Shown: in pieces, positions 18,013 to 26,497 of the stretch
Layout: each line of letters opens with the position of its first letter
How positions within the stretch are numbered: the first letter of the stretch is position 1
DNA from: Algoriphagus sp.
GTDB taxonomy: Bacteria > Bacteroidota > Bacteroidia > Cytophagales > Cyclobacteriaceae
NCBI GenBank assembly: GCA_030729785.1
Contig: JANQWS010000094.1
Coordinates: forward strand, 81,984-127,512
DNA: 45,529 bases
Reading direction: 5' to 3'
Notes under the pieces: model-generated
What the model was told of the DNA's origin: nothing
The model's input: the letters and a program-made list of their open reading frames with translations, nothing else
Databases searched by the model: none
Translations under genes and position numbers: made by a program

Positions 18013-19158
18013 ATGCGAATAAATCAACAGGAAAATACCTTAAACGGACGCTACTTGGCCTTAGACGTGTTAAGGGGCATGACATTGGCCTTCATGGTCA
18101 TTGTAAATACCCCTGGAGATTGGAGTACACTCTATGCCCCACTAGCTCATGCCGAATGGCATGGATTTACCCCCACTGACTTGGTATTCCCCACCTTCCT
18201 ATTTGTGGTAGGAAATGCAATGAGTTTTGCACTCAAAAAGATGCAGGACATGCGGCCAGGAGATTTTTACAAAAAAGTAGGAACACGCACAGCTCTCATT
18301 TTTGGGATTGGTTGGCTACTCAATGCTTTTCCATTCTTTGAACCCAATGAAGCCGGGCAACTTGCTTTTATCGATTTGACGGAAGTCCGATTGCTTGGTG
18401 TATTGCAGCGCATCGCGCTTTCTTATTTGGGAGCTGCACTACTTTTATACTGGGGAGGAATTCGATTAGGCTGGATCTTTAGCATTGCCTCCTTGCTTCT
18501 GTATTGGCCTATCCTTTACTTCTTCGGAACTGCCGGTGATCCCTACAGCTTGGAAGGGAATGCGGCTCTACACCTAGATCTGGCAATCATTGGCGAAAGG
18601 CGCATGTACATGGGGGAAGGCATTCCCTTCGATCCTGAAGGTATCTTGAGTACGCTTACTTCCATCGTCAATGTGATTGGAGGATACCTAACAGGTCGTT
18701 TTATCCAAAAAAATGGGAATAGCGTACCCGCCATACGAATGCTACTCGTGATGGGTATCCTCTGCATCGGCCTGAGTTATGCTTGGGACATGGTATTTCC
18801 AATCAATAAGAAAATTTGGACGAGCCCTTACGTGCTACTCACCGTGGGCTGGGATCTCGTCGTGCTTTCGGTTTTAGTTTTTGTGGTGGAAATCAATCGA
18901 ATTTCCTCCTGGACTTACTTCTTCCAAGCCTTTGGACGAAATCCGCTCATCCTGTACGTATGCTCTGGAATTGTAATCGCACTCATCTCCTTCATTCCTG
19001 TTGGAGATAGCAACTTGCAAGATGTCATTTATGCAAAAGGATTTACCAGTTGGCTAGAACCTAAAAACGCTTCCTTCTTGTTTGCGATTGCCTACATGCT
19101 CTTGATTTGGAGTATTGGCTTCCTGATGGATAAAAATAAAATCTACATCAAGGTATAA
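18013..19158 (+). CDS. NagX / heparan-alpha-glucosaminide N-acetyltransferase-like membrane protein
   Basis: A 381-residue polytopic inner-membrane protein (about ten hydrophobic segments) of the DUF5009/HGSNAT family. The N-terminal signature LALDVLRGMTLAFMVIVN and the DLVFPTFLFVVGNAMSFAL segment are typical. The human homologue transfers acetyl groups across a membrane onto terminal glucosamine. Bacterial members (NagX) occur in N-acetylglucosamine catabolic loci and are proposed to acetylate or import GlcNAc units. Placement beside a GH20 hexosaminidase (115 bases apart, divergent) supports such a role. A perfect hairpin terminator follows. Confidence 0.9.
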   Translation: MRINQQENTLNGRYLALDVLRGMTLAFMVIVNTPGDWSTLYAPLAHAEWHGFTPTDLVFPTFLFVVGNAMSFALKKMQDMRPGDFYKKVGTRTALIFGIGWLLNAFPFFEPNEAGQLAFIDLTEVRLLGVLQRIALSYLGAALLLYWGGIRLGWIFSIASLLLYWPILYFFGTAGDPYSLEGNAALHLDLAIIGERRMYMGEGIPFDPEGILSTLTSIVNVIGGYLTGRFIQKNGNSVPAIRMLLVMGILCIGLSYAWDMVFPINKKIWTSPYVLLTVGWDLVVLSVLVFVVEINRISSWTYFFQAFGRNPLILYVCSGIVIALISFIPVGDSNLQDVIYAKGFTSWLEPKNASFLFAIAYMLLIWSIGFLMDKNKIYIKV

Positions 19159-19169
19159 GTACTTCTGAA

Positions 19170-19214
19170 ACAAAAGATGGCAGCAAAGATCTCTTGCTGC
19201 CATCTTTTGTTTTA
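19170..19214. terminator. Bidirectional Rho-independent terminator
   Basis: A perfect 17-bp stem (19170-19186 with 19194-19210) with a 7-base loop and TTTT after it. It lies between the converging NagX-like and riboflavin synthase genes and can serve both. Confidence 0.9.
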
Positions 19215-19228
19215 TGTCAAGAATTTAT

Positions 19229-19819
19229 TTAAAGATAGCCTTTGGTGATCCGCTGAATGTATTTTCCCACAATGTCAAATTCCAAGTTAACTAGGTCCCC
19301 TACTTCCAATTGATGAAAGTTGGTGAAGTTATAGGTATAGGGAATGATGGCCACCGAAAAAGCCCCTGGAGCAGAATTAAAACAGGTCAAGCTGGTACCA
19401 TTCAAGGTGATTGATCCTTTTTCTACGGTGACATTGCCCAAAGCAGCATCGAAATTTACGTCTACAAGCCAAGAACCACCCTGGTCTGCGATTCGCTGAA
19501 TCGTCCCAATTTGATCTACATGTCCTTGGACAATGTGTCCATCAAATCGTCCATTTGCAGGCATGCAGCGTTCCAAGTTTACTTTTTTACCCACTTTCCA
19601 AGTGGATAAATTGGTCTTTTGCAGGGTTTCGGCAATTGCTGTAACCCGGTAGCCTTCAGAAGTAACTTCTACTACTGTAAGGCAAACACCATCGTGTGCC
19701 AAGGATTGATCTACTTTCAACTCGGCAGTCAATGGACTTGAAAAATAATAGTGTGTGTTGGTTCCTTCGATGGTGATGGAGCTGAGGGTTCCTATGGCTT
19801 CTATAATTCCGGTAAACAT
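19229..19819 (-). CDS. ribE: Riboflavin synthase, alpha subunit
   Basis: Converts two 6,7-dimethyl-8-ribityllumazine molecules to riboflavin plus the pyrimidine by-product, the last step of riboflavin synthesis. The start MFTGIIEAIG is diagnostic. Two lumazine-binding repeats are visible: the first has DGVCLTV and ends in ETLQKTNL, and the second has GHIVQGHVDQIG and KGSITLNGTSLT. The 196-residue length is normal. It is a single gene diverging from pcm across about 105 bases, with no FMN riboswitch between them. Confidence 0.96.
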   Translation of the reverse strand: MFTGIIEAIGTLSSITIEGTNTHYYFSSPLTAELKVDQSLAHDGVCLTVVEVTSEGYRVTAIAETLQKTNLSTWKVGKKVNLERCMPANGRFDGHIVQGHVDQIGTIQRIADQGGSWLVDVNFDAALGNVTVEKGSITLNGTSLTCFNSAPGAFSVAIIPYTYNFTNFHQLEVGDLVNLEFDIVGKYIQRITKGYL

Positions 19820-19924
19820 TTATGGGCAATTAAGTACTTTAGACAATCCTTCCAAAAAATTGCCTTTCCGGATTCAAAGTACGGCAATTAATCAATTATC
19901 TTCGAGGACTCAAGCTCAAAATTC

Positions 19925-20584
19925 ATGCTCAAGTTAGAAGATACTTACCTACACAAAGGAAAACGAAAAGCACTGGTCGCCGAGCTTCGCAAAAAAGGAA
20001 TCCAAAACGAGTCAGTACTGGAAGCAATCAACACGCTGCCACGTCATTTTTTTTTCGATACGGCCTTGATTTCCCATGCCTACGAAGACAAGGCCTTTCC
20101 CATTGGTGAAGGGCAAACTATCTCCCAACCCTACACGGTTGCCTTTCAATCCTCCCTTTTAGAAGTCATTCCTGGAGACAAAATACTTGAAATTGGAACC
20201 GGATCGGGATATCAAGCCAGCATCTTGCACCTCTTGGGGGCAGAAGTCATCAGTATTGAGTACCAAAAAAAGCTTTTTGAACATACTAGCCGTTTTTTAC
20301 AGCGCTTGGGAATCCAACTACAACTATTCTATGGAGATGGCACAGGAGGTGTACCTGCGCATGCCCCCTACGATAAAATCATCGTGACCGCTGGGGCTCC
20401 AGTAGTCCCTGAAGCCCTTATCCAACAACTAAAAATCGGAGGCATTCTGGTTATTCCCATAGGAGACCGAAGCAAGCAAGCCATGGTGAAAATCACCAAA
20501 AAGTCGGCTACCGAAATTCAGCGTGAAGAATTTGATGGATTTGCCTTTGTTCCTCTACTTGGAAAAGAGGGCTGGAACCACTGA
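19925..20584 (+). CDS. pcm: Protein-L-isoaspartate O-methyltransferase
   Basis: Methylates isoaspartyl residues in damaged proteins using S-adenosylmethionine, starting their repair. The SAM-binding motif LEIGTGSGYQAS is at about residue 80. The family motifs FPIGEGQTISQPYTVA and IIVTAGAPVVPEALIQQL flank it. The 219-residue length is normal. It stands alone on the plus strand, 117 bases before the thioesterase gene. Confidence 0.95.
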   Translation: MLKLEDTYLHKGKRKALVAELRKKGIQNESVLEAINTLPRHFFFDTALISHAYEDKAFPIGEGQTISQPYTVAFQSSLLEVIPGDKILEIGTGSGYQASILHLLGAEVISIEYQKKLFEHTSRFLQRLGIQLQLFYGDGTGGVPAHAPYDKIIVTAGAPVVPEALIQQLKIGGILVIPIGDRSKQAMVKITKKSATEIQREEFDGFAFVPLLGKEGWNH

Positions 20585-20701
20585 AATTCAACTGGTTTAA
20601 AACAAGTAAAACCGAGGTGATTTCCAAATTTAATTTGGAAATTACTATTTAATATGATTTTTACAGAATTTTAGTACTATTTTTGAATAAATTCAATCGA
20701 T

Positions 20702-21226
20702 ATGCCTAATCAAAAGTTTGCGAAGGACTCCGTGACTATCATGACGGAGATGGTACTGCCCAACGATACAAACACACTCAACAACCTCATGGGTGGACGA
20801 TTGATGCATTGGATGGATATAGTTGCTGCCATTGCCGCGCAGAAGCATTGCAACCGAATCGTTGTTACCGCATCAGCAGACAGCATTTCCTTTAAAGAGC
20901 CAATCAACCTAGGCAATGTAGTCACGCTACGATCTCAAGTTACGAGAGCTTTCAACTCTTCCATGGAGGTGTACATTGAAGTGACTGCCGAAGACATTCC
21001 TGCATGCAAGAAAATTAGGACGCACCGTGCATTTTTTACTTTTGTGGCAGTAGATCAAAATGGCAAACCGATAGAAATTCCTCAAGTAGTACCTGAAACT
21101 CCAGAGGAAATTGAATTATTCGAAGGAGCATTGAGAAGAAGGCAATTACGCCTGGTCCTTGCCCAGCGTATGAAACCTGAAGATGCAGTAGAATTGCGCT
21201 CCATCTTCAACTTAGAAAATAAATAA
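20702..21226 (+). CDS. Acyl-CoA thioesterase, hotdog fold (YciA/BFIT-like)
   Basis: A 174-residue hotdog-fold protein that hydrolyses acyl-CoA to fatty acid and CoA. The N-terminal segment VLPNDTNTLNNLMGGRLMHWMD carries the conserved N-x-x-GG-x-L-(M/L) core with the acidic residue of the active site, and FKEPINLGNVVTLRSQV is the typical second strand pair. The C-terminal 40 residues (EELFEGALRRRQLR-like region) are longer than in YciA. It ends 14 bases before the convergent FAD oxidoreductase gene. Chain-length preference cannot be read. Confidence 0.9.
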   Translation: MPNQKFAKDSVTIMTEMVLPNDTNTLNNLMGGRLMHWMDIVAAIAAQKHCNRIVVTASADSISFKEPINLGNVVTLRSQVTRAFNSSMEVYIEVTAEDIPACKKIRTHRAFFTFVAVDQNGKPIEIPQVVPETPEEIELFEGALRRRQLRLVLAQRMKPEDAVELRSIFNLENK

Positions 21227-21240
21227 CCAGAAACTTTAAT

Positions 21241-22491
21241 TTAATATTCTCTTTCTCTGAACGAGTGGATCACCGCTTCTGCTGCAACCCTACCTGAAGT
21301 CATCGCAGCATTGATTGATCCGTGCAAGAGATAATCTCCTGCTAAAAACACTTGATCCAATACCTTGCATTCGGTAAAAGGAATACTAAACTTTAAATCG
21401 CCCACCTGAGGCAAGGCATGTGAGATAAAGTAGGTTTTTAAGTGCTTAAAGTGCTCTGCCTTCATTCCAGAAAGTTCTTCCAACTCAGACTGAATCACTT
21501 TAATTAATTCCTTTTCGGCAAGAGTGCTCTCCAAAACAGTTACAGAAAGCAGTGACTTCCCAATAGGCGCATATTCTTTGGAGACATCCTCCATAAACAC
21601 GAAATTGTTGATCACTCGCTTCCCGGTGAGTAAGCCAATCATGGGTCTCCCCAAAAAGGATTTGGGAGCAGCAAAATACAAATTGATTACCTTACGTGCA
21701 GGCGCAAACTGCCCCTCCAACTGTTTCATCACTAAATCTGGCTGGACAGCCACGATGATACGATCTGCCTTAATTTTCGTCCCATCCGAAAGCAAAATAT
21801 TTTCCCCTTCCACACTTGCAACAGGCGTATTCAGTTTAATTTCTGTCGTTTGTAGTTGGCTTTTGATCATTTCAGGAATCTGGCCCATCCCTTTCGCTGG
21901 AACTGCCGCATAACCTTGAGAAAACATCTTGAATACAAACTCAAACATTCGAGAACTCGTTTCCAAGTTCTTTTCTAGAAAAATTCCTCGAAAAAATGGC
22001 CTGAAAAAATTGGTTATGATGGCATCAGAAAATCCATAATTTTTCAAGTATTCATGGGTTGGTAAAGATGGTTCCGAGAAAATGGTTTCCGGACTTTTCT
22101 TTTTTAGTTCTTGGGTTAGGGTAAATACCCTTACCTTATCTAAAAATGTTCCCACTCTAGATACCGCCATTCCTACCAATTTCAATGGATTCCGAAGTGG
22201 ATCCGTGAGAATATAGGAGTCCTTGCCTTCAAAAATAATTGCCCCAGGATCAAAATTCTTGAGTTGCAAGGCTTGAAAATCAAGGTATCGCTTCGCTTCA
22301 GGATAGGCGGTGTTTAACACCTGAAACCCATGATCAAATCGGTATCCAGCTTCAACATCTGTTTTCATCCTGCCTCCTATCCGATCTGAAGCTTCCAAAA
22401 TCACTGCTGACAAGCCCGCTTTTTCTAATTCTAACGCGGCAATTAGGCCAGAGAGACCTGCTCCCACAATGTAAATTTTCTTTTCGCTCAT
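21241..22491 (-). CDS. FAD-dependent oxidoreductase, amine-oxidase/phytoene-desaturase-like
   Basis: A 416-residue flavoprotein. The N-terminal dinucleotide-binding motif IVGAGLSGLIAALELEKAG is followed by an acidic residue (E35 region) and the GG motif DRIGGRM, standard for the amine oxidase/protoporphyrinogen oxidase/carotenoid desaturase superfamily. The C-terminal FAD loop is FLAGDYLLHGSINAAMTSGR. A HGFQVLNTAYPEA segment occurs in a subgroup of uncharacterised Bacteroidota and plant-like proteins. The substrate is unknown. It is a single gene, convergent with the thioesterase gene and divergent from the serine hydrolase gene. Confidence 0.85.
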   Translation of the reverse strand: MSEKKIYIVGAGLSGLIAALELEKAGLSAVILEASDRIGGRMKTDVEAGYRFDHGFQVLNTAYPEAKRYLDFQALQLKNFDPGAIIFEGKDSYILTDPLRNPLKLVGMAVSRVGTFLDKVRVFTLTQELKKKSPETIFSEPSLPTHEYLKNYGFSDAIITNFFRPFFRGIFLEKNLETSSRMFEFVFKMFSQGYAAVPAKGMGQIPEMIKSQLQTTEIKLNTPVASVEGENILLSDGTKIKADRIIVAVQPDLVMKQLEGQFAPARKVINLYFAAPKSFLGRPMIGLLTGKRVINNFVFMEDVSKEYAPIGKSLLSVTVLESTLAEKELIKVIQSELEELSGMKAEHFKHLKTYFISHALPQVGDLKFSIPFTECKVLDQVFLAGDYLLHGSINAAMTSGRVAAEAVIHSFREREY

Positions 22492-22635
22492 TTAGAATTT
22501 ACTTAAATGGAGAGACCAAAATAAACTTGGCTTTCCCTATTTCTAGTTGGATCAATTTATAAACAGGTTCTAGGTAAAAGAGTTTTGAAAACTGCAGGCC
22601 AAAAAGATTTGATAAATGGGATGAATTTACTGCGG

Positions 22636-22643
22636 TAATGTTG
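22636..22643 (+). promoter_or_regulatory. Possible -7 box of the serine hydrolase gene
   Basis: TAATGTTG matches the Bacteroidota -7 consensus TAnnTTTG at 7 of 8 positions, and lies 28 bases before the ATG at 22672. A TTTG about 24 bases upstream could be the -33 element, but the spacing is loose. Weak call. Confidence 0.25.
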
Positions 22644-22671
22644 TAAACTCGAATAAAAAAAAGTTTCCACC

Positions 22672-23895
22672 ATGAAGAATTTCTTGCTTTCTATTTTTAT
22701 CCTTGCGACCGCCACACTGACATCCCACGCACAAAATTATTTTCCAGAAGCTGGAAATTGGCAATCCAAAACACCCAAAGATTTGGGATTGGATGCCGTT
22801 AAACTCCAAGAAGCTATCCGATTTGCAGAGACTCATGAAAGTTCAGAAAACCGCAACCTAAAAATTGCTCATTACGAAAGTAGCTTTGGCCGAGAGCCTT
22901 TTGGTTTTCCTGTTGGCCCTATGAAGGAGCGTGGTTCGGCAACCGGATTGATTATATACAAAGGGTATGTAGTTGGACAATGGGGAGACCCAGCACGCGT
23001 AGATTTGACTTTTAGTGTAGCTAAAAGCTTTCTATCTACCACCACTGGCTTGGCAGTTGAAGCAGGCTTGATTCGATCAGTCCAAGATCAAGTTCACCCC
23101 TACATGGCCCCTATCTATCCCTACGACCCCTTACGTTTGGCTGTCAACAAGGCAGATCACTTAGACCAAGAAGATGTGTTTGACCTCTTTGATACCCCAC
23201 ACAACCAAAAAATTACCTGGGACAACTTGCTAAGACAGACCTCCGATTGGGAGGGCACCCTTTGGGGCAAGCCGGATTGGGGAGATCGACCGGCAGAGGG
23301 GGTCAAGCAGAAAAGAGCTCGGGATCAACGGGAACCTGGTAGCAGTTACGAATACAACGACACCCGGGTCAATGTCCTTGCCTTGGCCCTATTAAATGTG
23401 TGGCGAAAACCACTTCCTCAAGTTTTGAAAGAAAAAATCATGGATCCCATCGGAGCAAGCCCCACCTGGAGATGGACTGGATACGAAAACTCTTATGTCG
23501 TATTGGATGGCCAAATTGTTCAATCCGTAAGTGGTGGATCGCATTGGGGAGGAGGCATGATGCTCTCCGCCTGGGATCAAGCGCGCTTTGGCTACCTCAC
23601 CCTTCGTAATGGAAACTGGAATGGCAAGCAACTCATTCCGCGCTCTTGGATTGAACTTTCCAAAACCCCCACTCCTGTGCAACCAGATTATGGGTTTATG
23701 AATTATTACCTCAACTTGCAACAAAAACAAATACCTACCGCTCCCAAATCGGCGTTTCTGCACCTCGGAGCAGGCACCAACATGATTTATGTGGATCCTG
23801 AAAACGACTTACTGGTCGTTTCAAGATGGATTCCCAATGGGGATAAAGCTGAATTAATTCGACTAGTCTTGGAAAGTTTGCCTGCAAAAAACTAA
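22672..23895 (+). CDS. Secreted serine hydrolase, class C beta-lactamase family
   Basis: A 407-residue exported protein (signal peptide 1-20, SHA/QNYF). The catalytic S-x-x-K is S115-V-A-K118 in the sequence LTFSVAKSFLSTTTGLAV. The tyrosine motif is in SSYEYNDTRVN (about 226-235). The third motif (KTG-like) is probably HWGGGMM near 292. Such proteins are D-Ala-D-Ala peptidases, esterases or amidases more often than true beta-lactamases. The last 4 bases overlap the end of the convergent metallophosphoesterase gene. Confidence 0.88.
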   Translation: MKNFLLSIFILATATLTSHAQNYFPEAGNWQSKTPKDLGLDAVKLQEAIRFAETHESSENRNLKIAHYESSFGREPFGFPVGPMKERGSATGLIIYKGYVVGQWGDPARVDLTFSVAKSFLSTTTGLAVEAGLIRSVQDQVHPYMAPIYPYDPLRLAVNKADHLDQEDVFDLFDTPHNQKITWDNLLRQTSDWEGTLWGKPDWGDRPAEGVKQKRARDQREPGSSYEYNDTRVNVLALALLNVWRKPLPQVLKEKIMDPIGASPTWRWTGYENSYVVLDGQIVQSVSGGSHWGGGMMLSAWDQARFGYLTLRNGNWNGKQLIPRSWIELSKTPTPVQPDYGFMNYYLNLQQKQIPTAPKSAFLHLGAGTNMIYVDPENDLLVVSRWIPNGDKAELIRLVLESLPAKN

Positions 23896-24863
23896 GAAAT
23901 GATTCTGTTTGAAATTTGCGGTTGAACGTACAGCTCTTGCTCAGCTTTGGATAAGATTTCGTACCCCAATTCCAAAGGAGAAGGACCAATCCACCTGCTT
24001 GTAGTACCAGAAAGGGTGAGTCTTCCCTCCTTTTTATCCAGAGACAAAATCCCAAATAGAACTTCTTCGTAAGGGCAGGTGCGCGATAAGTCAGGAAATT
24101 TGCTGTGTGTAGCAGCATCCATACTGTAGTGCTTGTGCTTTTCTCCCACCCAATAATAGGAAGCAGAATTCAAGTGTAAATACGGTATTTTTCCAACTTT
24201 GAGAAACTGGTCTACGTGTGCATGACCATTGATGGCAAGGATGATTTTGCTGGAATGGGCACTCAACAAGGCCTGAATTTCGGTAGCATTATCCATCGTA
24301 TAGGTTCCTGCAATGGGCTGATGAGAAATCACAATTACTGGCTCCATAGAATCTACCAACTGTTGATTTAACCAGTCCTGTTGTTCTTTACCGATGTAGG
24401 AGGCATAGCCACCGGTGTATTTCGGAGAGCCAGGATCATTCCCGTCCAAGACGAGGATCCGAACCCCCTGAATCACCTGGGAATAGTAGGCTGCCGGCAT
24501 GCCAAAAGATTGAATCACTTGCTCCTTGGTTTTGCCCTCATCCAAGTCATGGTTTCCTATCACGTGGAGGGAAGGAATAGGTCCTTGATTAAATGAATCA
24601 ATAAAGGCTTGGTTTTCTTTTTTAGGAATAGCAAAATCACCCAATTGAATTTTGGCATGCGGGGACACACTATTTAGAGCCTCTAAAAATGTTTGTAATC
24701 GAAGATCAGCATCGTGGATGATATCCTTGTGCAGATCCGTAATCAATCCCAATCGAAGGCTTTGTTCCTCTCCTGTCCACAAGTCTAGAACTGCCGGTGG
24801 CAATAGAAACGAGCAGCTGCTAAGTAGAGTTGATTTGATAAAACTTCGGCGATCGAGGATCAT
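23892..24863 (-). CDS. Exported metallophosphoesterase
   Basis: A 323-residue calcineurin-like phosphoesterase. Metal-binding motifs are in order: D43-x-H45 (LITDLHKD), GDF at 75-77, GNHD at 103-106, a histidine in VISHQP, and NGHAHVDQ. The N-terminus DRRSFIKSTLLSSCSFLLPP has a twin-arginine pattern, so periplasmic export through Tat is likely. The substrate (phosphomonoester, nucleotide or phospholipid headgroup) is unknown. It converges with the serine hydrolase gene and lies 36 bases downstream of an acetyltransferase gene on the same strand. Confidence 0.88.
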   Translation of the reverse strand: MILDRRSFIKSTLLSSCSFLLPPAVLDLWTGEEQSLRLGLITDLHKDIIHDADLRLQTFLEALNSVSPHAKIQLGDFAIPKKENQAFIDSFNQGPIPSLHVIGNHDLDEGKTKEQVIQSFGMPAAYYSQVIQGVRILVLDGNDPGSPKYTGGYASYIGKEQQDWLNQQLVDSMEPVIVISHQPIAGTYTMDNATEIQALLSAHSSKIILAINGHAHVDQFLKVGKIPYLHLNSASYYWVGEKHKHYSMDAATHSKFPDLSRTCPYEEVLFGILSLDKKEGRLTLSGTTSRWIGPSPLELGYEILSKAEQELYVQPQISNRIIS

Positions 24864-24899
24864 GATTGTAAAAACTGAGTGGATCGTAATTTGATAAAC

Positions 24900-25394
24900 T
24901 TATAATTTTTTATAGAAGATGAGGGCGGGCACCAATCCCAGATTCGGATGTCGGTAAGCCTCCGGAATCTCTCCAATCACCGAGAAGCCGAGGGATTTCC
25001 AAAGATGGACCGCCTTCAGGTTAGATTGGATAACAAAATTAAATTGCATAGCTCCAAATCCACGGGATTTGGCTGCAGCTTGGGCATATTCACCCATCCA
25101 GCGCCCCAATCCCTGCCCCTCCGCATCCCGAGCGACCACAAATCCTGCGTTGCAAATGTGGTCCCCCAAGTCCTCTTGATTGGCTTTTAGGTAAAAGGTC
25201 CCCACAACTACCCCCTCCTTTTCCACCACAAAAGTAGCTTTATCTGCCCCCATCCAGTAGTCCATCATCGATTCCTTGGTTTTATCTAAGGAAAAAACAT
25301 AGGTTCCTCCTTGTCTTACCATGGGTTCTAAGATTCCCCAAAGGGCCTCAACGTCTTCATGGATGGCTATTCTTGCGAAAAGTGAGGGATGCAT
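24900..25394 (-). CDS. GNAT-family N-acetyltransferase
   Basis: A 164-residue GNAT protein. The acetyl-CoA-binding motif A is VVARDAEGQGLGRWMGEYA, and motif B is NLKAVHLWKSLGFSVIGEIP. The frame is open to 25526, but the family domain begins at HPSLFARIAIHEDVEALW, so I chose the ATG at 25394. A C-terminal YRHPNLGLVPALIFYKKL is typical of one amino-acid/polyamine-like GNAT group. The acceptor is unknown. It probably shares a transcript with the phosphoesterase gene downstream. Confidence 0.85.
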   Translation of the reverse strand: MHPSLFARIAIHEDVEALWGILEPMVRQGGTYVFSLDKTKESMMDYWMGADKATFVVEKEGVVVGTFYLKANQEDLGDHICNAGFVVARDAEGQGLGRWMGEYAQAAAKSRGFGAMQFNFVIQSNLKAVHLWKSLGFSVIGEIPEAYRHPNLGLVPALIFYKKL

Positions 25395-25579
25395 TGAAGG
25401 GAAATAAAGTAAATTAGGTAGGCATGTACTTGGTAAGATAAAATGCATACTACTTGTGGGAAGTTCTGAAATAGCCCGGGATTTAACAAGTCCAAATTCG
25501 GATATCCTTCCATGAAATCTTCCCAAGGGGCATATTATTTTTCAATTACCTGAGATATATTCGTCGAACCAATTGCCCT

Positions 25580-26491
25580 ATGCCGACTAGCTCTTATCAA
25601 AAAATATCTGGATTTCTAATGGCTATGGCCTCGGCTATATTTTGGGGGATTTCAGGAACCTGTGCGCAGTATTTATTTCAAAGTAAGGCAGTAGATCCTG
25701 CTTGGCTCGTTACTTGGCGCATGGTTCTTGCAGGAACATTGCTCATCTTATTTTCAATCTTTCGGGAGAAAAAAGCAGCCTTTGCCATCTGGAAAACCCC
25801 TCAAGATGCGAGCAAGCTTTTGCTTTTTGGCATTCTAGGCATGGTGGCTGTGCAATACACTTACTTTTATAGCATTTCCCTTTCCAATGCTGCCACCGCT
25901 ACCATTTTGCAATACATTGGGCCAGTTTTTGTGTTGGGGTTTTATGCCTTAAAAAATAAAAAATGGCCAGTTTTGGGGGAATATTTAGCGTTGCTATTTG
26001 CCCTAGCAGGAACCTTCTTACTGGTTACCCACGGCTCAACAGAGTCCTTAGTGATTTCAAATCAAGCACTCGTTTGGGGTCTTCTTTCCGCTTTAGCTTT
26101 GGCCTTTTACACCATTCAACCGGTAGGTTTGTTGAGGAGTTTTTCTCCGGCAGCTATTACGGGTTGGGGCATGCTAGTAGGTGGGATTGTATTGACCCTC
26201 TGGACGCAACCATGGTATTTTTCTGGTAACTGGGATGGAGAAACCTGGCTTGCCTTTGGGTACATTGTAATTTTTGGAACCGTCCTTGCCTTCTATTTCT
26301 TCCTCACTGCTGTATCCAAAATTGGAGCCACTTTCGCCAGTTTACTTTGTAGTGTGGAGCCACTTGCTGCTACCTTAACAGCCGTTCTCTGGTTGGGTGT
26401 ATCATTTTCGGGTTACGACTGGGCAGGGACCATTCTCATCCTATTTACAGTGGCCTTACTAACCCTTTCCAAAGAAAAAGCGAAGAAATAA
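25580..26491 (+). CDS. EamA/RhaT-family (DMT) metabolite exporter
   Basis: A 303-residue inner-membrane protein with ten hydrophobic segments in two EamA repeats (about 12-140 and 155-295). The first repeat has ASAIFWGISGTCAQYLF and the second WGLLSALALAFYTIQPVGLL. The last helices contain the usual SLLCSVEPLAATLTAVLWLG motif. Relatives export amino acids, nucleobases or other small metabolites; the substrate here is not predictable. It ends 6 bases before the convergent ABC transporter gene. Confidence 0.9.
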   Translation: MPTSSYQKISGFLMAMASAIFWGISGTCAQYLFQSKAVDPAWLVTWRMVLAGTLLILFSIFREKKAAFAIWKTPQDASKLLLFGILGMVAVQYTYFYSISLSNAATATILQYIGPVFVLGFYALKNKKWPVLGEYLALLFALAGTFLLVTHGSTESLVISNQALVWGLLSALALAFYTIQPVGLLRSFSPAAITGWGMLVGGIVLTLWTQPWYFSGNWDGETWLAFGYIVIFGTVLAFYFFLTAVSKIGATFASLLCSVEPLAATLTAVLWLGVSFSGYDWAGTILILFTVALLTLSKEKAKK

Positions 26492-26497
26492 TCGGGA

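Noticed and set aside
19820-19924. FMN riboswitch for riboflavin synthase
   Set aside because: The gap of about 105 bases is too short for the FMN aptamer, and I see none of its conserved helices.
20621-20641. Hairpin TTTCCAAATT/AATTTGGAAA after pcm as a terminator
   Set aside because: The stem is almost purely AT with a 1-base centre and no clean T-run; it may help termination, but the evidence is weak.
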